This document shows positions 11,448 through 24,250 of a stretch of DNA of 64,000 nt, in pieces. The stretch covers positions 42,501 through 106,500 of the forward strand of contig JAMFTG010000196.1 in assembly GCA_023974075.1 (NCBI GenBank), given 5' to 3'. The position numbers and the translations under genes are program-made. Source of the stretch: Chaenocephalus aceratus (taxonomy: Eukaryota; Chordata; Actinopteri; Perciformes; Channichthyidae). How positions within the stretch are numbered: the first letter of the stretch is position 1; every line of letters starts with the position of its first letter. The notes below the pieces were generated by a model, which made no database searches, was not told where the DNA came from, and worked only from the letters and a program-made list of their open reading frames with translations.

Positions 11448-12447
11448 TAGGGTGACCAGACGTCCCACGTTTTCCGGGGACAGTCCCCGTTTGTATTGGC
11501 TTGTCCCCGGTTGAAACTGTCCCCGGAAATGTCCCCGTTTTTTAATATACGTTAAAAACACATAGCAAGGTGAAATAAAACGTTTCATGTGAGGAAACGC
11601 TGGGTAAACAGACTGTGGTCGAGCCAGCCCCCACTTCGGAAAACACACTCAAGCCAGCCCGCACGTTGTATTGCGGTGCGCGAATATGCATTACGGTAGA
11701 GGCGTGTAAAAATTGCCTTCAAAATAAAAGCGTTTACTCGGTCAAAAACAAATATACCTAAAAAACACACCAAACATATTCATATATACTGGAGCTTAAA
11801 TTAAGAAATACGTACGATATAATGTGATCAATAATAATTTAAAACAAACTACGTATAACTACCACATTATAACTGAGTGAATGTAAAATGTAAGGATACA
11901 TGACATTTCCACTGGGTGACTCATTTCAATTGATGTTGACACTATCTCCACAACTCCTAAAATAACATTACTTTCTGAAGCACAATTTAAAATGTATGCT
12001 GTTTAAAATCTCAAATTAGATCTATTGTCCATCTATATTTTGATTATTATTTAATGGAAACCGTCCATAATCAAAGGGTCATTCAAATTCAATAAAATAC
12101 TTATTTCACTTCAATAAAATACTTATTTCACTTCCTTCTGTTTTTGTACAAGAATAAATAAAAAACTGTCAAATGATCAAAGACTTATTTCACTCCAGGG
12201 TGATAGCAGGACACCCCATCTAGGAACATCTGATGTAGAGTTTCAAAATAAAAGACCTTTGAAGTCTCATATATGAGCTATCTTCCTTATCTTCCTATCT
12301 TCCTTATCCAACAGTTCAAATGTTCGAATTACATTTAACCGGAATTGTCCCCTTTTTTCTTTAACAGTGAAGAACATGTGTTAATGAGATATTGACCGCA
12401 AAACTCAAAATGTCCCCGGTTTTAATTTTGAAAATCTGGTCACCTTA
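11448..12447. mobile_element. 1,000-bp hAT-like non-autonomous element
   Basis: The ends are TAGGGTGACCAGA and, read back, TAAGGTGACCAGA (12 of 13 identical). A perfect 8-bp duplication CCGTAAAA flanks it at 11440-11447 and 12448-12455. Near both ends there are repeated GTCCCCG(G) words (for example CCGGGGACAGTCCCCG). No transposase frame is present. The 8-bp duplication supports hAT. Confidence 0.85.
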
Positions 12448-12596
12448 CCGTAAAAGCTAGCAAACATCCAGTGGTAAAACAGTTCAATGCTATTTGTAAA
12501 TGTTCATAAAAGATAGCAAATTAGCTAGTTAGCGAGCATATCTTAAATAACTGAATAACAAATGTCAGGATGTGTTTGTCCTTTGCTTGTAAGTTA

Positions 12597-13200
12597 CGGT
12601 ACGTCCACACAGCAGCTTTTCAAAAATCTTGAAAATCTTGGAGCTGGCAGCTTGGGGATATTTTGTGAGCAACGCGACCAACAACCAATCACATGAATCT
12701 CCCGCCCCCGACATACAAAGCAAAAAACCCCGGGGATTTTATGCGAGCAATATATATATATATAAACTCCCCAAACAGGCGAAAACCTACCAGTTCCACC
12801 CACTGTCTCTGCCTCCTCCCTCCATGCCTGGTTCCTCCGGTTTGTATCCCGTTAATAGTTCTGGTCGTAAAGAACCGGGTGATTTGCTACCGTAATTTCT
12901 CGTTTGGAATATGAGGAAATGAACTGCGGTCTGGTTCTCCCTGCTTACACGCGGTTTGATTGGCTAGCGCTTCTACTGTCAGATTTGCATAAATGTGTTT
13001 GATTGGCTGGCGCTTCCAGCTCAGCTTCAAAAGTTGAACATTGCTCAACTTTTGAATCCTGAAAATCCTGGAAATCTTCGCTTCGCTCCCCCACAATGCA
13101 GTTCGGCGAAAAGCAAGGCAAAGTGACGTCATCCCCATTCAAAGTCAACGGGCAGAGAAGCGTTGGAAGATTTGTTTAAAGCTGCTGTGTGGACGTACCG
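12597..13200 (-). mobile_element. Harbinger-like element 1 with decayed MADF exon
   Basis: The terminal inverted repeats are CGGTACGTCCACACAGCAGC on both sides, flanked by TTA (left) and TAA (right), a TWA-type target as in PIF/Harbinger. The - strand interior (about 12,720-12,890) aligns with the MADF-coding part of element 2 (30802-31434), sharing CGGGATACAAACCGGAGGAA and AACCAGGCATGGAGGGAGG. Here the frame is broken by deletions. A second internal palindrome surrounds 13,035 (AAAAGTTGAAC...GCTCAACTTTT). It is a non-autonomous copy. Confidence 0.75.
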
Positions 13201-13423
13201 TAACAGGGCAACTTGAATGCTAAAGGAGCATTTCAGATGTATCTACAAGCGCTGTTGGGTTTTTTCTTTCAAGTATAGAAAAATACAGACTTGAGTATAA
13301 CTAGCACGATGTTTGACGGAAAAAAACGACTTCAGGTGTATCTTTTGACATTAGTAACACACTCGTATCACGGCACTGTTTTTATTTATGTGGTTTTGTT
13401 TCAACCATTTTACTCTGTAGCAC

Positions 13424-13484
13424 TTTGAATTGTGTTTACTCAAATGAAAAGTGCGCTTATAAATCAAATGTATTATTATTATAA
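13424..13484 (+). mobile_element. LINE 3' tail fragment
   Basis: GCACTTTGAATTGTG, GTGCGCTTATAAATC and AAATGTATTATTATTATAA resemble the last 60 bp of L2-like LINEs (compare 11330-11385). Only the tail is present. Confidence 0.5.
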
Positions 13485-14396
13485 GTGCAGTTAATGTGGA
13501 GCAAACATATCCATACTGTTGGAGTGACTACACTTTGCAGGGTAGTCAAAGTGGAAGCAACTTAATATTTCCTGTGAGCTCAGATCTAATGAATCCTTGG
13601 CTGTAGATATTCGCAGCAGCACCAGATGCCCACAGTCCTCCACATCCTCCCACTGAATCTGTTGGAGTAACGTATGCAGAAACACTCAGTGAGATGAGTA
13701 AGGTGCCCTGGCAGTGACCCAGGTTAATATGGGTAAAACACTTGAGCGCCAGCCGGGTGCTGAACGCAGAAAAACACGGCAGAAGTGTCAGAGTTGTGTA
13801 AGACTGCAGCAGCATGGCGACTGTAATACAGATGTCCCCAAAGTCTGTGTGTTTCTGCAGACCTTGGATTAAATCAGCAACTTTTGTGATGTGCAGCAGG
13901 AATGCTAATTAAAATCTGATTACAAAGCCCGTTGTGAATTGTCATACAGAGCTAAACACGGAGAGGAAGCACATGGGGTACGATTATTAAAAATGAAGGT
14001 GGTGTAACGTCATATTACAAGGAATAGCGTGACCAGTGTAGTGTTATGTGATTGCAGGGACTTTGTGGAAAAGAGGAACCACAGGATCTCTCATTTTAAG
14101 GTTTGCTCTTGATAATGTGGTTGTGCACTTTCCATAGAGCACACATGAAGCTCAGCGCAAGTTCAACCAGGAAGACCTTCTTTACTCATTCATTCACTAT
14201 TACTACTCTCTCTCCTCTCAATAAGTGATCGGGGGCGTCACTCCCCAGCTTAGCCAATCACTTCGCTCTATTCTCACAAGCCTATCATAGCGCTCTGCTA
14301 AACCTTTTAAATCTGCTCTCCCGTCTGACAGCTCTCATTGCAGGTGAATCGGCGCAACCCTCCTCCACCCCTCTTCACCTCCCGTCCCTCATGAAT

Positions 14397-14804
14397 CAGG
14401 GGTGTCAAACTCAAGGCCCGGGGGCCAAATCCGGCCCGCCACTTCATTTTATGTGGCCCACAAGAGCTTGCAAAGAATATAATAAGTTTATTATAATGTT
14501 ACGTGCCGCTTTACAGGAGAACGTTGCCCATAAACTACATGTCCCACAATGCATCTCATTTTGTGACATGCGCACTGAAGAGACTTGCAATGATTTGCCC
14601 TGGACTTCTGCTTTCAGACGTAGTTAATTATGAAGTTATTACCCTATCCGATAATAATCCAATGCAGAGGAAATATTGTAAAATTATACATTATTTTATA
14701 TTTATTATCTATGTATATTTATATAGTCTTAAAGTTACCACCGGCCCTTTGAGTGCAACATAATTCTAATGTGGCCCGCGATTAAATTGAGTTTGACACC
14801 CCTG
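14397..14804. mobile_element. hAT-like element with CAGGGGTGTCAAACTCAA ends
   Basis: The left end CAGGGGTGTCAAACTCAAGG and the right end, read back CAGGGGTGTCAAACTCAA, are perfect inverted repeats, followed inside by GGCCCG and GGCCC words. This terminal sequence is widespread in vertebrate hAT elements. The flanks share only part of an 8-mer (ATGAAT and CTGAAT), so the duplication has decayed. The 408-bp interior is AT-rich and non-coding. Confidence 0.75.
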
Positions 14805-15594
14805 CCTGAATCCAGGGTCAAGCTAAGCCCCTCCCCTTCAGACTGACCCCAGATCTCCGTTTCATCGGATCGGTTCTCCCTTCCCGAATGATACTCCTGC
14901 ACAACGGGGCCTAATCGCCAAAACTCCTTTACATTCATTTGTGTATTTCTGGCAATAAATATGTATTCTTACATAAAAACTGTCTCTCCTGATTGAATGA
15001 ACGATGTGCACCATTATCAAAGTGCACCACTTCCCTCTACCTGTGATTTCAGAGTGGATTAAAACTGAAGGCTCTTCAACCTGCTCTCAGAAAAGCAGAA
15101 TTGATTTCATCTTAAAGACGTACCATCGAGGCATTATCAAAGAGGCACGAGGACGCTTACAAGATTACCTTTGCACCAGATGTCCTCTGATGAAGAGCTG
15201 CACACACTATAAAGTGTTCTGACAGTCAGGAGCAGCAAACAAAATGAGAACCTGAGATCCTCCGGTGGGTGTGAAGTGGGATCAAAGTGCTCTGGGTCGC
15301 CGGTGCCATGTCTGGGGTTTCCTATAAGAGCGGCGAGATGCCTTGGGACGTGATTCACTAATTCATTTGGAATTTGAGATGAGTGATTTGAAGCGTTTTA
15401 AATCATCACTGCGTGGCTATGCTCTTTATCCCCAATGTCCTTAAAGATATTTGCTTTTCGTCGTAGAGTTTCTGCTGCACTTCAGAGACCAGCGTGGGCT
15501 GCAATGTGAGGCAGATTTCTTTCTGTGGAAAAGCTCGACTTCTTTGCTGAATGTGTCGAATAGAAATATCAAGCAATGCAAATACACTGGGAGA

Positions 15595-15700
15595 CAACAC
15601 ACTCTCACTCCCTAAGCGTCCAATAGAGACGTTTTGGTCAGTGTCCGTGGCGTCCAATTGAAACGTCGATATTGGACGCTTAGGGAGTGAGAGTGTGTTG
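15595..15700. mobile_element. 106-bp foldback element, minimal copy
   Basis: The perfect 31-bp arms begin CAACACACTCTCACTCCCTA and end with the exact inverse. A further inner pair, GACGTTT and AAACGTC, leaves a short loop. TGGGAGA at 15588-15594 and 15701-15707 is a 7-bp duplication. The termini are the same as those of the 2.57-kb element at 17751-20317. Confidence 0.85.
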
Positions 15701-16500
15701 TGGGAGAAGGTTACTGCTACAAACCGTTACAAGGTGACACAAGGCAACATGAAATGGGACAACATTAGCTCTAATAAAGACTGGAAATATATGGATAAAT
15801 ATACTTACGTGTTTTTGGTTGTTGCACTGTCGACCACACAGCCAGACTGAAAACACTCAGGACTGGTTCAATGTTTATTGCAAAAACTTAAATGAACTTA
15901 TTCCACATATTAAACCTGGAACTAACAAAGCTTAAATTATTGCCTATAAAAACAACATGAAACATTAAATAAGCAGTTGCATTCATTTCTTATGGCTCCA
16001 TCTGCAGCTTTTCCAGAGTCATGTCTTACTGTTAGGGAAATAATTGTCCTAGACTCCTAGATATGTCGTGCATGACCAACCCTGACGTCTGTTATCTCCT
16101 TTAAGGAGATCGGCTGCTTCAGCCCTAATGTTGTTGTTCCCATTCTGTGACCGGGCAACCCTAGGTCACAGATGGTTTATTGTTGTGGGTGCACTGGGAC
16201 ACTTCCTTCTCGGTGTTTGTGGACTCCAAGGTGTGAAATCTTCGAGGCTATAAGTGTCAGGCGCAAGTGACTCAGTGTTCCCAACTGTTTAGGCCAGGGG
16301 TGGCCAAGCAATCAGAGGTAAAGAGCCAATCATTGTACTGTGTGACTGCAAAGAGCCACATCATACACACAGGCCCACATGCTGGGTGTCTGATGTCCCC
16401 GACCTCTCTCTCTCCTTCTCTCTTTTGCTCTCAGCCTTTCTGAGTGCCCCTCTCTATCTCTCACACATACAAAATTAAAATCTAAAAATGAACAATAATT

Positions 16501-16501
<1 letters not shown>

Positions 16502-16541
<40 letters not shown>
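16502..16541. repeat. (CA)n microsatellite
   Basis: About 20 CA units inside the hAT-like element of LTR B. Confidence 0.95.
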
Positions 16542-16543
<2 letters not shown>

Positions 16544-17074
16544 ATAGACAGACACGCCCTCTCACACACAGAAACATGTACCTCCGCTCAGCCAGATTTC
16601 CTATAAATGTCACAGTCCATGATATTGACAGAAATGGACTTACACCTCTCCACCAGTATTAAGTCCAGCGGCCAGTTATTGTCAATCATTAATATTGTGT
16701 CTGAAACACAAACTCTCAGTTCAAAACATTTCAAAAAAGTATTTATCTTACTGCATGTTGCTTCTTGAAACGTGCAGAGGATGTGGAAGGGGCTCAAATG
16801 CATGAAAGGGCACATCATTTAATAAAAATATGCCTGGCCTTTATTCTGTTTGTATCTCACACATTCATGACCGTCATTTACAAATACATGTAAATAAATG
16901 AAGTGTGTTTTAGTTCATTCTCCTCACGTGACATCTCAACTTGTACCCAACCCTCTGACTGACAGGAGCTCTGCTGACAGAGATGCACTTTCTCTCTTGT
17001 TTATTTCTTTACCGCAAATCACCAAATTCGGGAGTCCTTCTGTGTCAGCTGCCAGCTTTCCGGGAGCAGGCCTT

Positions 17075-17185
<111 letters not shown>

Positions 17186-17750
17186 ACTGCACATTGTTAC
17201 CGTTTTGATTTGACAACATCATATTGAGTTATTACGGTTTTATCTGAGTTATATTTCTGCCGATCGGAAGCAGATCTCTCCCTTCACTGTCACATCGCGA
17301 GTGCAGTAAAGCCCGCCTCCAGTACTGCAGGATCTGCATTCTGATTGGCTAAAGCACTTCTTTGTTGAAAACTCTGTGTCACGATTGGGCTGGAACTTGT
17401 GTGTTGTTAACCCTTTGTGAACTGGGATACATATGCGCAAAAAACACAATTACAATTCGATATGAACTGAGGAGCCGCATGAGACTCCGCAAAGAGCCGC
17501 GGGTTGGCCACTCCTGGTTTAGGCTATCTTCTCAAATATGTTGATTACTCTCTGTGAAACCAGTTAAATGGGCTGACGAGAGAGAGGCGCTCCAGATTTG
17601 ACGTGGCAACTCTACCGTGAAGTCAGAACCTCTGGCTCTTGGACTTGTGATATGAATTCTCCGGCCGAAGCTCCCAAATAAACCATCAGTGTTTGACATC
17701 AAAGCTCCTGCTCTTCCCGTGTCTCCTTCATGCGTCGGTGACTCCCACTG

Positions 17751-20317
17751 CAACACACTCTCACTCCTAAGCGTCCAGGAGCGACGTTTGGTCAGTGTCC
17801 GTGGCGTCCAGTTGTGACGCTCCTAGGCTCCTTCAGCGTCATAAAGGGACGCAAATAGCTTTCAACTGATTGCAATGTATTCCCATCTGCGTCGGGATTT
17901 GACGCTCATGGAAGCACGGCATTCGTTTATGCCGGCTGCCCTTAAAGGCAATGTGAGCGTCCATTCCCATTGGATAACGGAGAATTGTACACCCGGATGT
18001 AAGTATTCCCCTTACTGTCAATTGATTTTACAGTGATATCTGCACTACTCATCGACTAAAAAACACCAGATTATCCTTGTTAATTACACAACATTGATTG
18101 GTTTAAATTGTGTGCAATGCTTTTGTATTTTTCCCCTTCAATTCGGAGAAACAAATATTTTTTCTGAGTAAAAGATGGCAGAAGACACTACACTACCCAG
18201 AATCCCCAGCTATCGTTTGGACTACGCCATGTGCTCTGTTTGACAAACCCGTGATAGTCCTCAAGCTCTGTGATTGGAGAGTGTGCTCCGAGGGTTAAGC
18301 CGATTCTCGAACAGCACTTGAAATGGGATGGAACCATGGCAGACTGTTCAAAACTGGATTTGAACGGGTCCACCGCGTTGATAATTGATAATCCTGAAAC
18401 ATGCACTTGTCAAGGTTTAGAGGCACTGCAAATATGGCAGTAGCCATCGATCAGCTTAAGATAAGATATACTTTATTGATCCCAAGTTGGAACATTTGCG
18501 TTACATCAGCATGTGTAACAGTTAAATATGCAGTGGTGTTTATTTGTAAATCATTTAGTATAATCACATAAATTCTGTGTTTTATATTCAACAATTCTGT
18601 GTTCTTTATTTATTGATTGTTCAATACCTGACAAGGCCAGAGATGAAATGTCTACATACATCTTATAAGAGTATAATACATTATGTATAATATCAGTTAA
18701 AATAAGTGCTTCAACATAGTTAACATTGCTGGAGGTATGCACAAATATTGATAGATGTCTTGTAATGCACTGTTGAGGAACCTGCGACCCAAGTTTTTCA
18801 TTCAGTGCAGAACTACACCATAGTTGTGTAGGCCTATATGATATGTCAATAAACCTTAGAACATCTTGAAATATTGAAAGGGATGTGCAAAATAGTCATT
18901 ATATACAGTCTTTAATTAACTATTAGTAGAGAATAGCGAGTAATGAATATACTTTATAGGGATCCTATTAATATCTAATAATAAAAATAATGAAATTCAA
19001 TAACATGCTTTAACCACCAGGTGTCCCTTTATATCAGCTGTGCACCTTTATGGTGTAAATACAGCCTATCTACCAATTGGATCAAATATAAAAGTGAGCC
19101 GAATTAGTGTTGATACTGCAAGGAGACGTATTGTGTGAAAAGAAATGTAAGATGTTGTTTAATGGCTGATATATTTATGATCCACGTCACGTTTTCAGTT
19201 CCTCATGTTTGTCTTCTCATCAGGGCTCTATAAATACAGAACTACGGCAGATATGTAATATGTAATGCAGCCGAACCGTGTATTACAATGCCGTTATGTG
19301 ATGACTTTCAAAGAGAAAAGCAAGCACACTCGGAATAAGGTATTATTATTATTTTCTGTTTCCGGTATTTGTTAATGACGATGTGCTCTGAGATGTGAGA
19401 CTGGAATTGCACAGGGGGGAAATAACGTATCTTTAGATGCGGATTTTGTTAAACTAATATGTTTGTGCTGTGGACCAACACTATACATTGACGGGGAGGG
19501 GTAGCAATAAAGATAACACCATTAAACAGTTACACAACATAACAGAAATAATATCGATAGCAGCGTCCCTAGCAACCACATTGGTAACAATGAAAACGTC
19601 GCGATTTCCTGAAGTAATCTTCGTAATAACTAGCAAACTAAAGATCATGTACATCCACTGCACACATAATCTGAAATAACAACTCATATTTCTCGCATCA
19701 AATGACATCAAAACGCATTTTAATGGCCAAACTAACTTTAAAATAGGCATTTTCCACCGAGAATAAAACGAAGTTCGGCCATGTTTTCTTTTTCTGCAGG
19801 GAGAAATTTGAAGATCACGTGACGTCAAACAGAGCACATGGTGTAGTCCAAACGATAGCTGGGGATTCTGGGTAGTGTAGTGTTTTCTGCCATCCTTTAC
19901 TCAGAAAACATATTTGTTTCTCCGAATCGAAGGGGAAAAATACAAAAGCATTGCACACAATTTAAACCAATCAATGTTGTGTAATTAACAAGGATAATCT
20001 GGTGTTTTTTAGTCGATGAGCTAGTGCAGATATCACTCTAAAATCAATCGACAGTAGGGGGAATACTTACTTCCGGGTGTACAATTCTCCGTTATCCAAT
20101 GAGAATGGACGCTCACATTGCCTTTAAGGGCAGCCGACACAAATGAATGCCGTACTTCCATGAGCGTCAAATCCCGCCGCAGATGAGAATACATTGCAAT
20201 CAGTTGAAAGCTATTTGCGTCCCTTTATGACGCTGAAGGAGCCTAGGAGCGTCACAATTGGACGCCACGGACACTGACCAAACGTCGCTCCTGGACGCTT
20301 AGGGAGTGAGAGTGTTG
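17751..20317. mobile_element. 2.57-kb foldback transposon inside LTR B
   Basis: Two long inverted arms, about 17751-18245 and 19825-20317 (roughly 490 bp each), are nearly identical by eye. They begin CAACAC(AC)TCTCACTC(C)CTAAGCG. The flanking repeat CCCACTG (17744-17750 and 20318-20324) is 7 bp long, as in the 106-bp copy at 15595. The central 1.6 kb is AT-rich, with no transposase frame. It includes a short stretch at about 18,457-18,520 that looks like a Rex1-like LINE tail (ATACTTTATTGATCCC). The superfamily is unknown. Confidence 0.8.
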
Positions 20318-20601
20318 CCCACTGCATTGCTACACAGAAGTTTCCTCTACACTTATGAGTACATTTTCCCACAGGCCAACAACAGCTTCAAAAAAACTAT
20401 TTCCCTCAAAGAACAAACTAAACCGCCCTGTTGTCGTGAGAGAAAGTGCAGAAGAACATCCATGTAAAGTCAGTGTGCTGCTCTGTGATGCTAGTTCAGA
20501 TACTTGGCATCTCATCTTGGGTGCACGGTCATCAATGTTTGGGCTCAGGCTCTGAGCTGAGGAAACCCTCAGGATGGAGTGAAGGTGTGCGTGCAATATA
20601 C

Positions 20602-20695
20602 CGGCGGGCCAGATCTAATTAGAAATTATCCTGCGGGCCGAAATTAAATCCACCACGGGCCTGATTTGGCCCCCGGGCCTTGAGTTTGACACATG
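20602..20695. mobile_element. Fragment of a CAGGGGTGTCAAACTCAA-type hAT element
   Basis: GGGCCGAAATTAAATCC, TTTGGCCCCCGGGCCTTGAG and TTTGACACATG match the terminal part of the element at 14397-14804. Only one end is present. Confidence 0.6.
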
Positions 20696-20707
20696 TGGAA
20701 TAGAGTG

Positions 20708-21040
20708 GTCCATGCCTTTCTTTTTAGCAGGCTTGATAATTGCAACCGTCTTCACTGGTCTCTGCAAAAAAGTCCATCAGACAACTGCAACTCTTCCAGA
20801 TTGCTGCCGCCCAGAACACATTCCCCCAGAGCTCTGCACTGGCTTCAGTAACTCAAAGGATAGACTTCAACATGTTACCTTTACTTTAAAAACCGCTCAG
20901 TGGGTTCGGAGCACGATATGTGGTATAACAACTTTTGTTGTTTGATTATTGTGTGTGTGAGCTGTAATTGTCCTCTCATCGTACCGCTGTGTCCCCTATT
21001 TGTATATCTCTTGCCTGTACTAAAGATAAATAAATACAAA
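20708..21040 (+). pseudogene. Decayed L2-like LINE fragment
   Basis: The + strand reads VHAFLFSRLDNCNRLHWSLQ. After a frame change it reads KSIRQLQLFQIAAAQNTF and later LASVTQRIDFNML. These correspond to [31 protein letters not shown] and LHWLP...IEFKILL in the LINE at 48945-51628. A tail-like AAATAAATACAAA follows. It is an old, frameshifted remnant. Confidence 0.6.
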
Positions 21041-21419
21041 CACAAAGCAATGTTCCTCCAATGGACTTGATTCAAAATAGGTTATTTACTCAGTGCAGTG
21101 TTTGTTTCTTCTAATGTGATGGAGTTAAAGCTCCCCCCAAGCATTTGATTAGTGAGATGGTGATTTCACTCCTGAGGTTGACCAAGCATGTGTTGCAGGG
21201 CCAGTTGAACAGCTTGCAAATGTAATCCCATATATGTGAAGCACTAACGCTTTAAACCGCTGCTGGCAATGGCATTAGGAGTGGAGATGGAGACTGTTAA
21301 CCTTCGCATCACGGATCAAATCGCTAAAAATCTGTTCCTCACACTTCACTGACTGATACGCTGATCTACCGAGTGAGTATTAGCTGCTGTTTATTTTACC
21401 CGACACAGCGCGTGAATAT

Positions 21420-21598
21420 TCATGAAGGAGCCTCTGCACGTCAGGACGCCGCTTCCTCTCCTGACTGAGCGCGCAGGAGAAGAGACAGCATGCCCGGCTG
21501 CAGCTCACCATCTGAGGGGGAAATCTGCTCTCAGACCGGGGAAACAACCACAACAATCATGACAATAATGGAGTGACGGAGCACAGTGAGAGATAGAG

Positions 21599-21681
<83 letters not shown>

Positions 21682-22275
21682 GGGGGGGAGGAGAGGGAGA
21701 GAGGGAGAGAGGGAGGGAGGGAGGAGAAACGCCGCCTTGTTTTTGAAGCATGCACATATTCTCTGGACTTCATATTTGCAGAGCGGGACGGATCGTGTAA
21801 CGCTTTTGCTATCACAGCGCGAGGCAGAGGATAGCAGAGAGGATGCTTCGAGAAGAGTGGCTGTTGCAGTGCATGTGCCGTAAGATGGAGACATATTGGG
21901 GCTAAGGATCGCAACACGGAGGGAATATGTTGATCTGCACAGGATGCATGCCTTCCCTGGCGTCGTTTCTCGCCTGTAATATGTAGCGACGACCGAGCAG
22001 CTTTTGCTTTGAGGCTCCCGCGAAAAGCGTCGCTCAACCCCGGCTGGAGCAGAGCAACCTCCCCCAGGTTCAGTGTCGATGTGACGGAGAGATGCCCCGC
22101 TAAAAGTGCGCTGTCCGCGGTGCTGAAGGGATCCCGCAGCTCCTCGGGTCCTGACCTTCTCTCCCCAAATCCTCCTCCCGCAACAAGACACAGGAAGGTG
22201 GGCAAAAAAAGCAGGCCACCGCACATGGACAACTGCTGGGCTTGACTTGAGTCAGCCTGGACACTATTCTCTTTC
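21420..22275 (+). promoter_or_regulatory. galnt9: Probable promoter and 5' leader of galnt9
   Basis: This stretch becomes GC-rich and CpG-rich compared with its surroundings, from about 21,420 through exon 1, as expected for a vertebrate CpG-island promoter. It holds a 135-nt homopurine tract at 21595-21729 ((GA)n, then 18 G at 21671-21688, then GGGA repeats). The downstream half has several short upstream frames: an ATGTGA start-stop at 22079, an ATG with three codons at 22092-22103, and a six-residue frame at 22225-22245 in frame with the main start. I cannot place the transcription start, and no clear TATA box was seen. Some of this may be an untranslated exon joined by splicing. Confidence 0.55.
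21595..21729. repeat. Homopurine tract: (GA)n, G18, (GGGA)n
   Basis: 135 consecutive purines on the + strand. About 36 GA units are followed by 18 G and then GGAGA/GGGAGG repeats. It lies about 550 bp upstream of the galnt9 start codon. Confidence 0.95.
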
Positions 22276-22516
22276 ATGGCTGTGGCACGCAAAATCAAAA
22301 CTTTGCTGACCGTCAACATCTTGGTGTTCGTGGGGATTATCCTGTTCTCGGTGTACTGCAGGATCCAGGACCGGTCCGAGGAGATCATCCAGATGGGGCG
22401 TATGTCCGACCAGAGGCTGCGAGCCAGGAATGGTAAAGTTTCCAACTTGGTGGACAGGCAGTCTATTCTGCAGAGGCTGGAGAGGCTGGAGGACGTGGTC
22501 TACAACCAGCTGAACG
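22276..22516 (+). CDS. galnt9: Coding exon 1 of GALNT9-like polypeptide GalNAc-transferase
   Basis: This exon encodes 80 residues plus one base of the next codon. The protein starts MAVARKIKTLLTVNILVFVG, which I recognise as the N terminus of vertebrate GALNT9. GALNT9 is a Golgi type II membrane enzyme that belongs to the family starting mucin-type O-glycosylation by moving GalNAc from UDP-GalNAc to Ser/Thr. Residues about 8-27 are a hydrophobic signal anchor, preceded by a short basic tip (R5, K6, K8). The rest is stem, with a heptad-like stretch ILQRLERLEDVVYNQLN near the end. The start is supported by an in-frame TGA at 22243-22245, 30 bp upstream. The context is weak at -3 (T) but has G at +4. 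The exon ends AACG before GTAGGG, leaving phase 1. Joined to the exon at 47040 it gives QLNGLAKPMG without a break. The paralogue GALNT18 has a quite different N terminus. The catalytic part lies beyond the window. Confidence 0.95.
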
Positions 22517-23847
22517 GTAGGGAAACGGATTGATCAGCATAAGAGACATAATCACGACTGAAAATTATGATTTTTGGCAGTTTTTGTCTAATTTAAAGCA
22601 CTTTTTTTGGCTTTACATGCCAAAAATCCAGAATGTGTTTAGTCCACATGCACTGAGCTATAGGTTGGGTGTTCTTCCCCGGATTTGAAGCATGACTCAT
22701 GCATATTTCTGTCCGCCGTGTGGAATCAGCCCGATTCTCCACAGTGTTGTGAGTGCTGCCTCCAAAGCCTGTTAGGGAGCTAATGAAGCAGGGTGCTGGG
22801 TTACAGTGCGATGTGATTATTGTGTTGACAGACTTTACTAGGCTGTGACTTTAACACGCCTCTCGCACTGCAACACCCCTGACCCCATAATTGACTTGTA
22901 GTAAACTTCACATTAACTTATGCTTTAAGTGTTCTTGATGCCTGGAGTTGTGTGTAAAGACTCGGAGGAAACAGATCAGATTTAACAAGCTGTGTGGGTC
23001 TTTGAAGGAGACTCTGATGTAATGGCTCTATAAAGGAATGACTGGTATTTCATTACATGGACATAGTGTGTGGGACAGTTTGTCTCCTCAGCAGAACGGC
23101 AACCTTTAAAATCAGGTTACATGTGATTGTCTTTCTCATTGTGGTCTCCTCTAAGATCCGCACAATCCCAACTGATGTCAAAGCCATCCGTCATGCTTGA
23201 GAAGACTGACCTTGATATGTGAAACTGTCAAAGTCATTATAATTAATATAGAGAACACATCAGCGTTTAATAACTCGAGGGAAGCAAACGCCTCTCAAAA
23301 TCCATTTATAGATCACACCAGATTCATATTCACTTATATTCACACAATGTTTGAATGTGTTTTATAAACCAGACGAGTAATTGATTGGTAAATAGCAGTA
23401 CATTTTTGTTTGGATGAACTCAATATATGATTATTGATGTTATATGAACTTAATACATCATTATTGATTCATCTGTAAGTTATTTTCAGTCAATCGATTC
23501 AACATTTTTCCGGAGCCCAGTGTCTTGAAATGTTTGGTTTTGTCCGACCAGATGTGCAAAACCACAATATATAATGTCTACTACCATATATGAGAGGATA
23601 AGGCAAAGTCAGCCAAACTATTTTGCTTGAAATATGATTTCAACATTGTTATATTTAATTGTTGCCATTTAATTCATTTTATTTTCGGGCAAAGTCACGT
23701 CTTCTAATGCAGGTGTAAATATCCTATAACGTTGTTTGTTGTCCAATCCACCTCGATATATAATGCACTTTAAAACCTCCAGACCAAGTGCTCTACACAG
23801 AAATACAAAGCCACACTTATTGTAAGTCAAAACAAAAACAAAATATT

Positions 23848-24250
23848 CAAATCCAAAGAAGCTTTATTGGCATGACCGTATCCAACACACAGTATAACCA
23901 AAGCCCATTGTACAAGGTGGTAAACAGATACACAGTAAACAATTAAACAGTCATGTTAACATCATCAAGAAGAAGTTGAACATACAGGATGTATATCTTT
24001 GGGGTTTCCTCTTTCCTGTAGTGTGTACTAAAGGCTTTAGTGCATGTTAATGGTCTGCAAAGACTAAAATCCCAATGTGTTCCTCGCCCAAAAACCCCTG
24101 TCAATTATTTTAAAACATTCAATTGATCGAAAAAGAAGCTTTATTGACATGAACATATCAAAAACACAGTATGTAGGTGGTAAACAATCATTTAGAAGAA
24201 GTTGGACATAACGACCAAATCAAATCATGATTTTAAAAGCAGGATGTATG
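23848..24250 (-). mobile_element. Two adjacent LINE-tail-like repeats
   Basis: AAGAAGCTTTATTGGCATGA (about 23,856) and AAGAAGCTTTATTGACATGA (about 24,132) each begin a segment that shares CACAGTAT, GGTGGTAAAC and AGAAGAAGTTG. This kind of sequence is the inverted 3' end of a fish LINE. The pair, about 275 bp apart, is a tandem duplication or two insertions. Confidence 0.45.

Noticed and set aside
21505..22445. Open frames of 239 and 304 codons antisense to galnt9 exon 1
   Set aside because: They are opened by the GA repeat and high GC content. No recognisable domain is seen, and they overlap a well-supported exon on the other strand.
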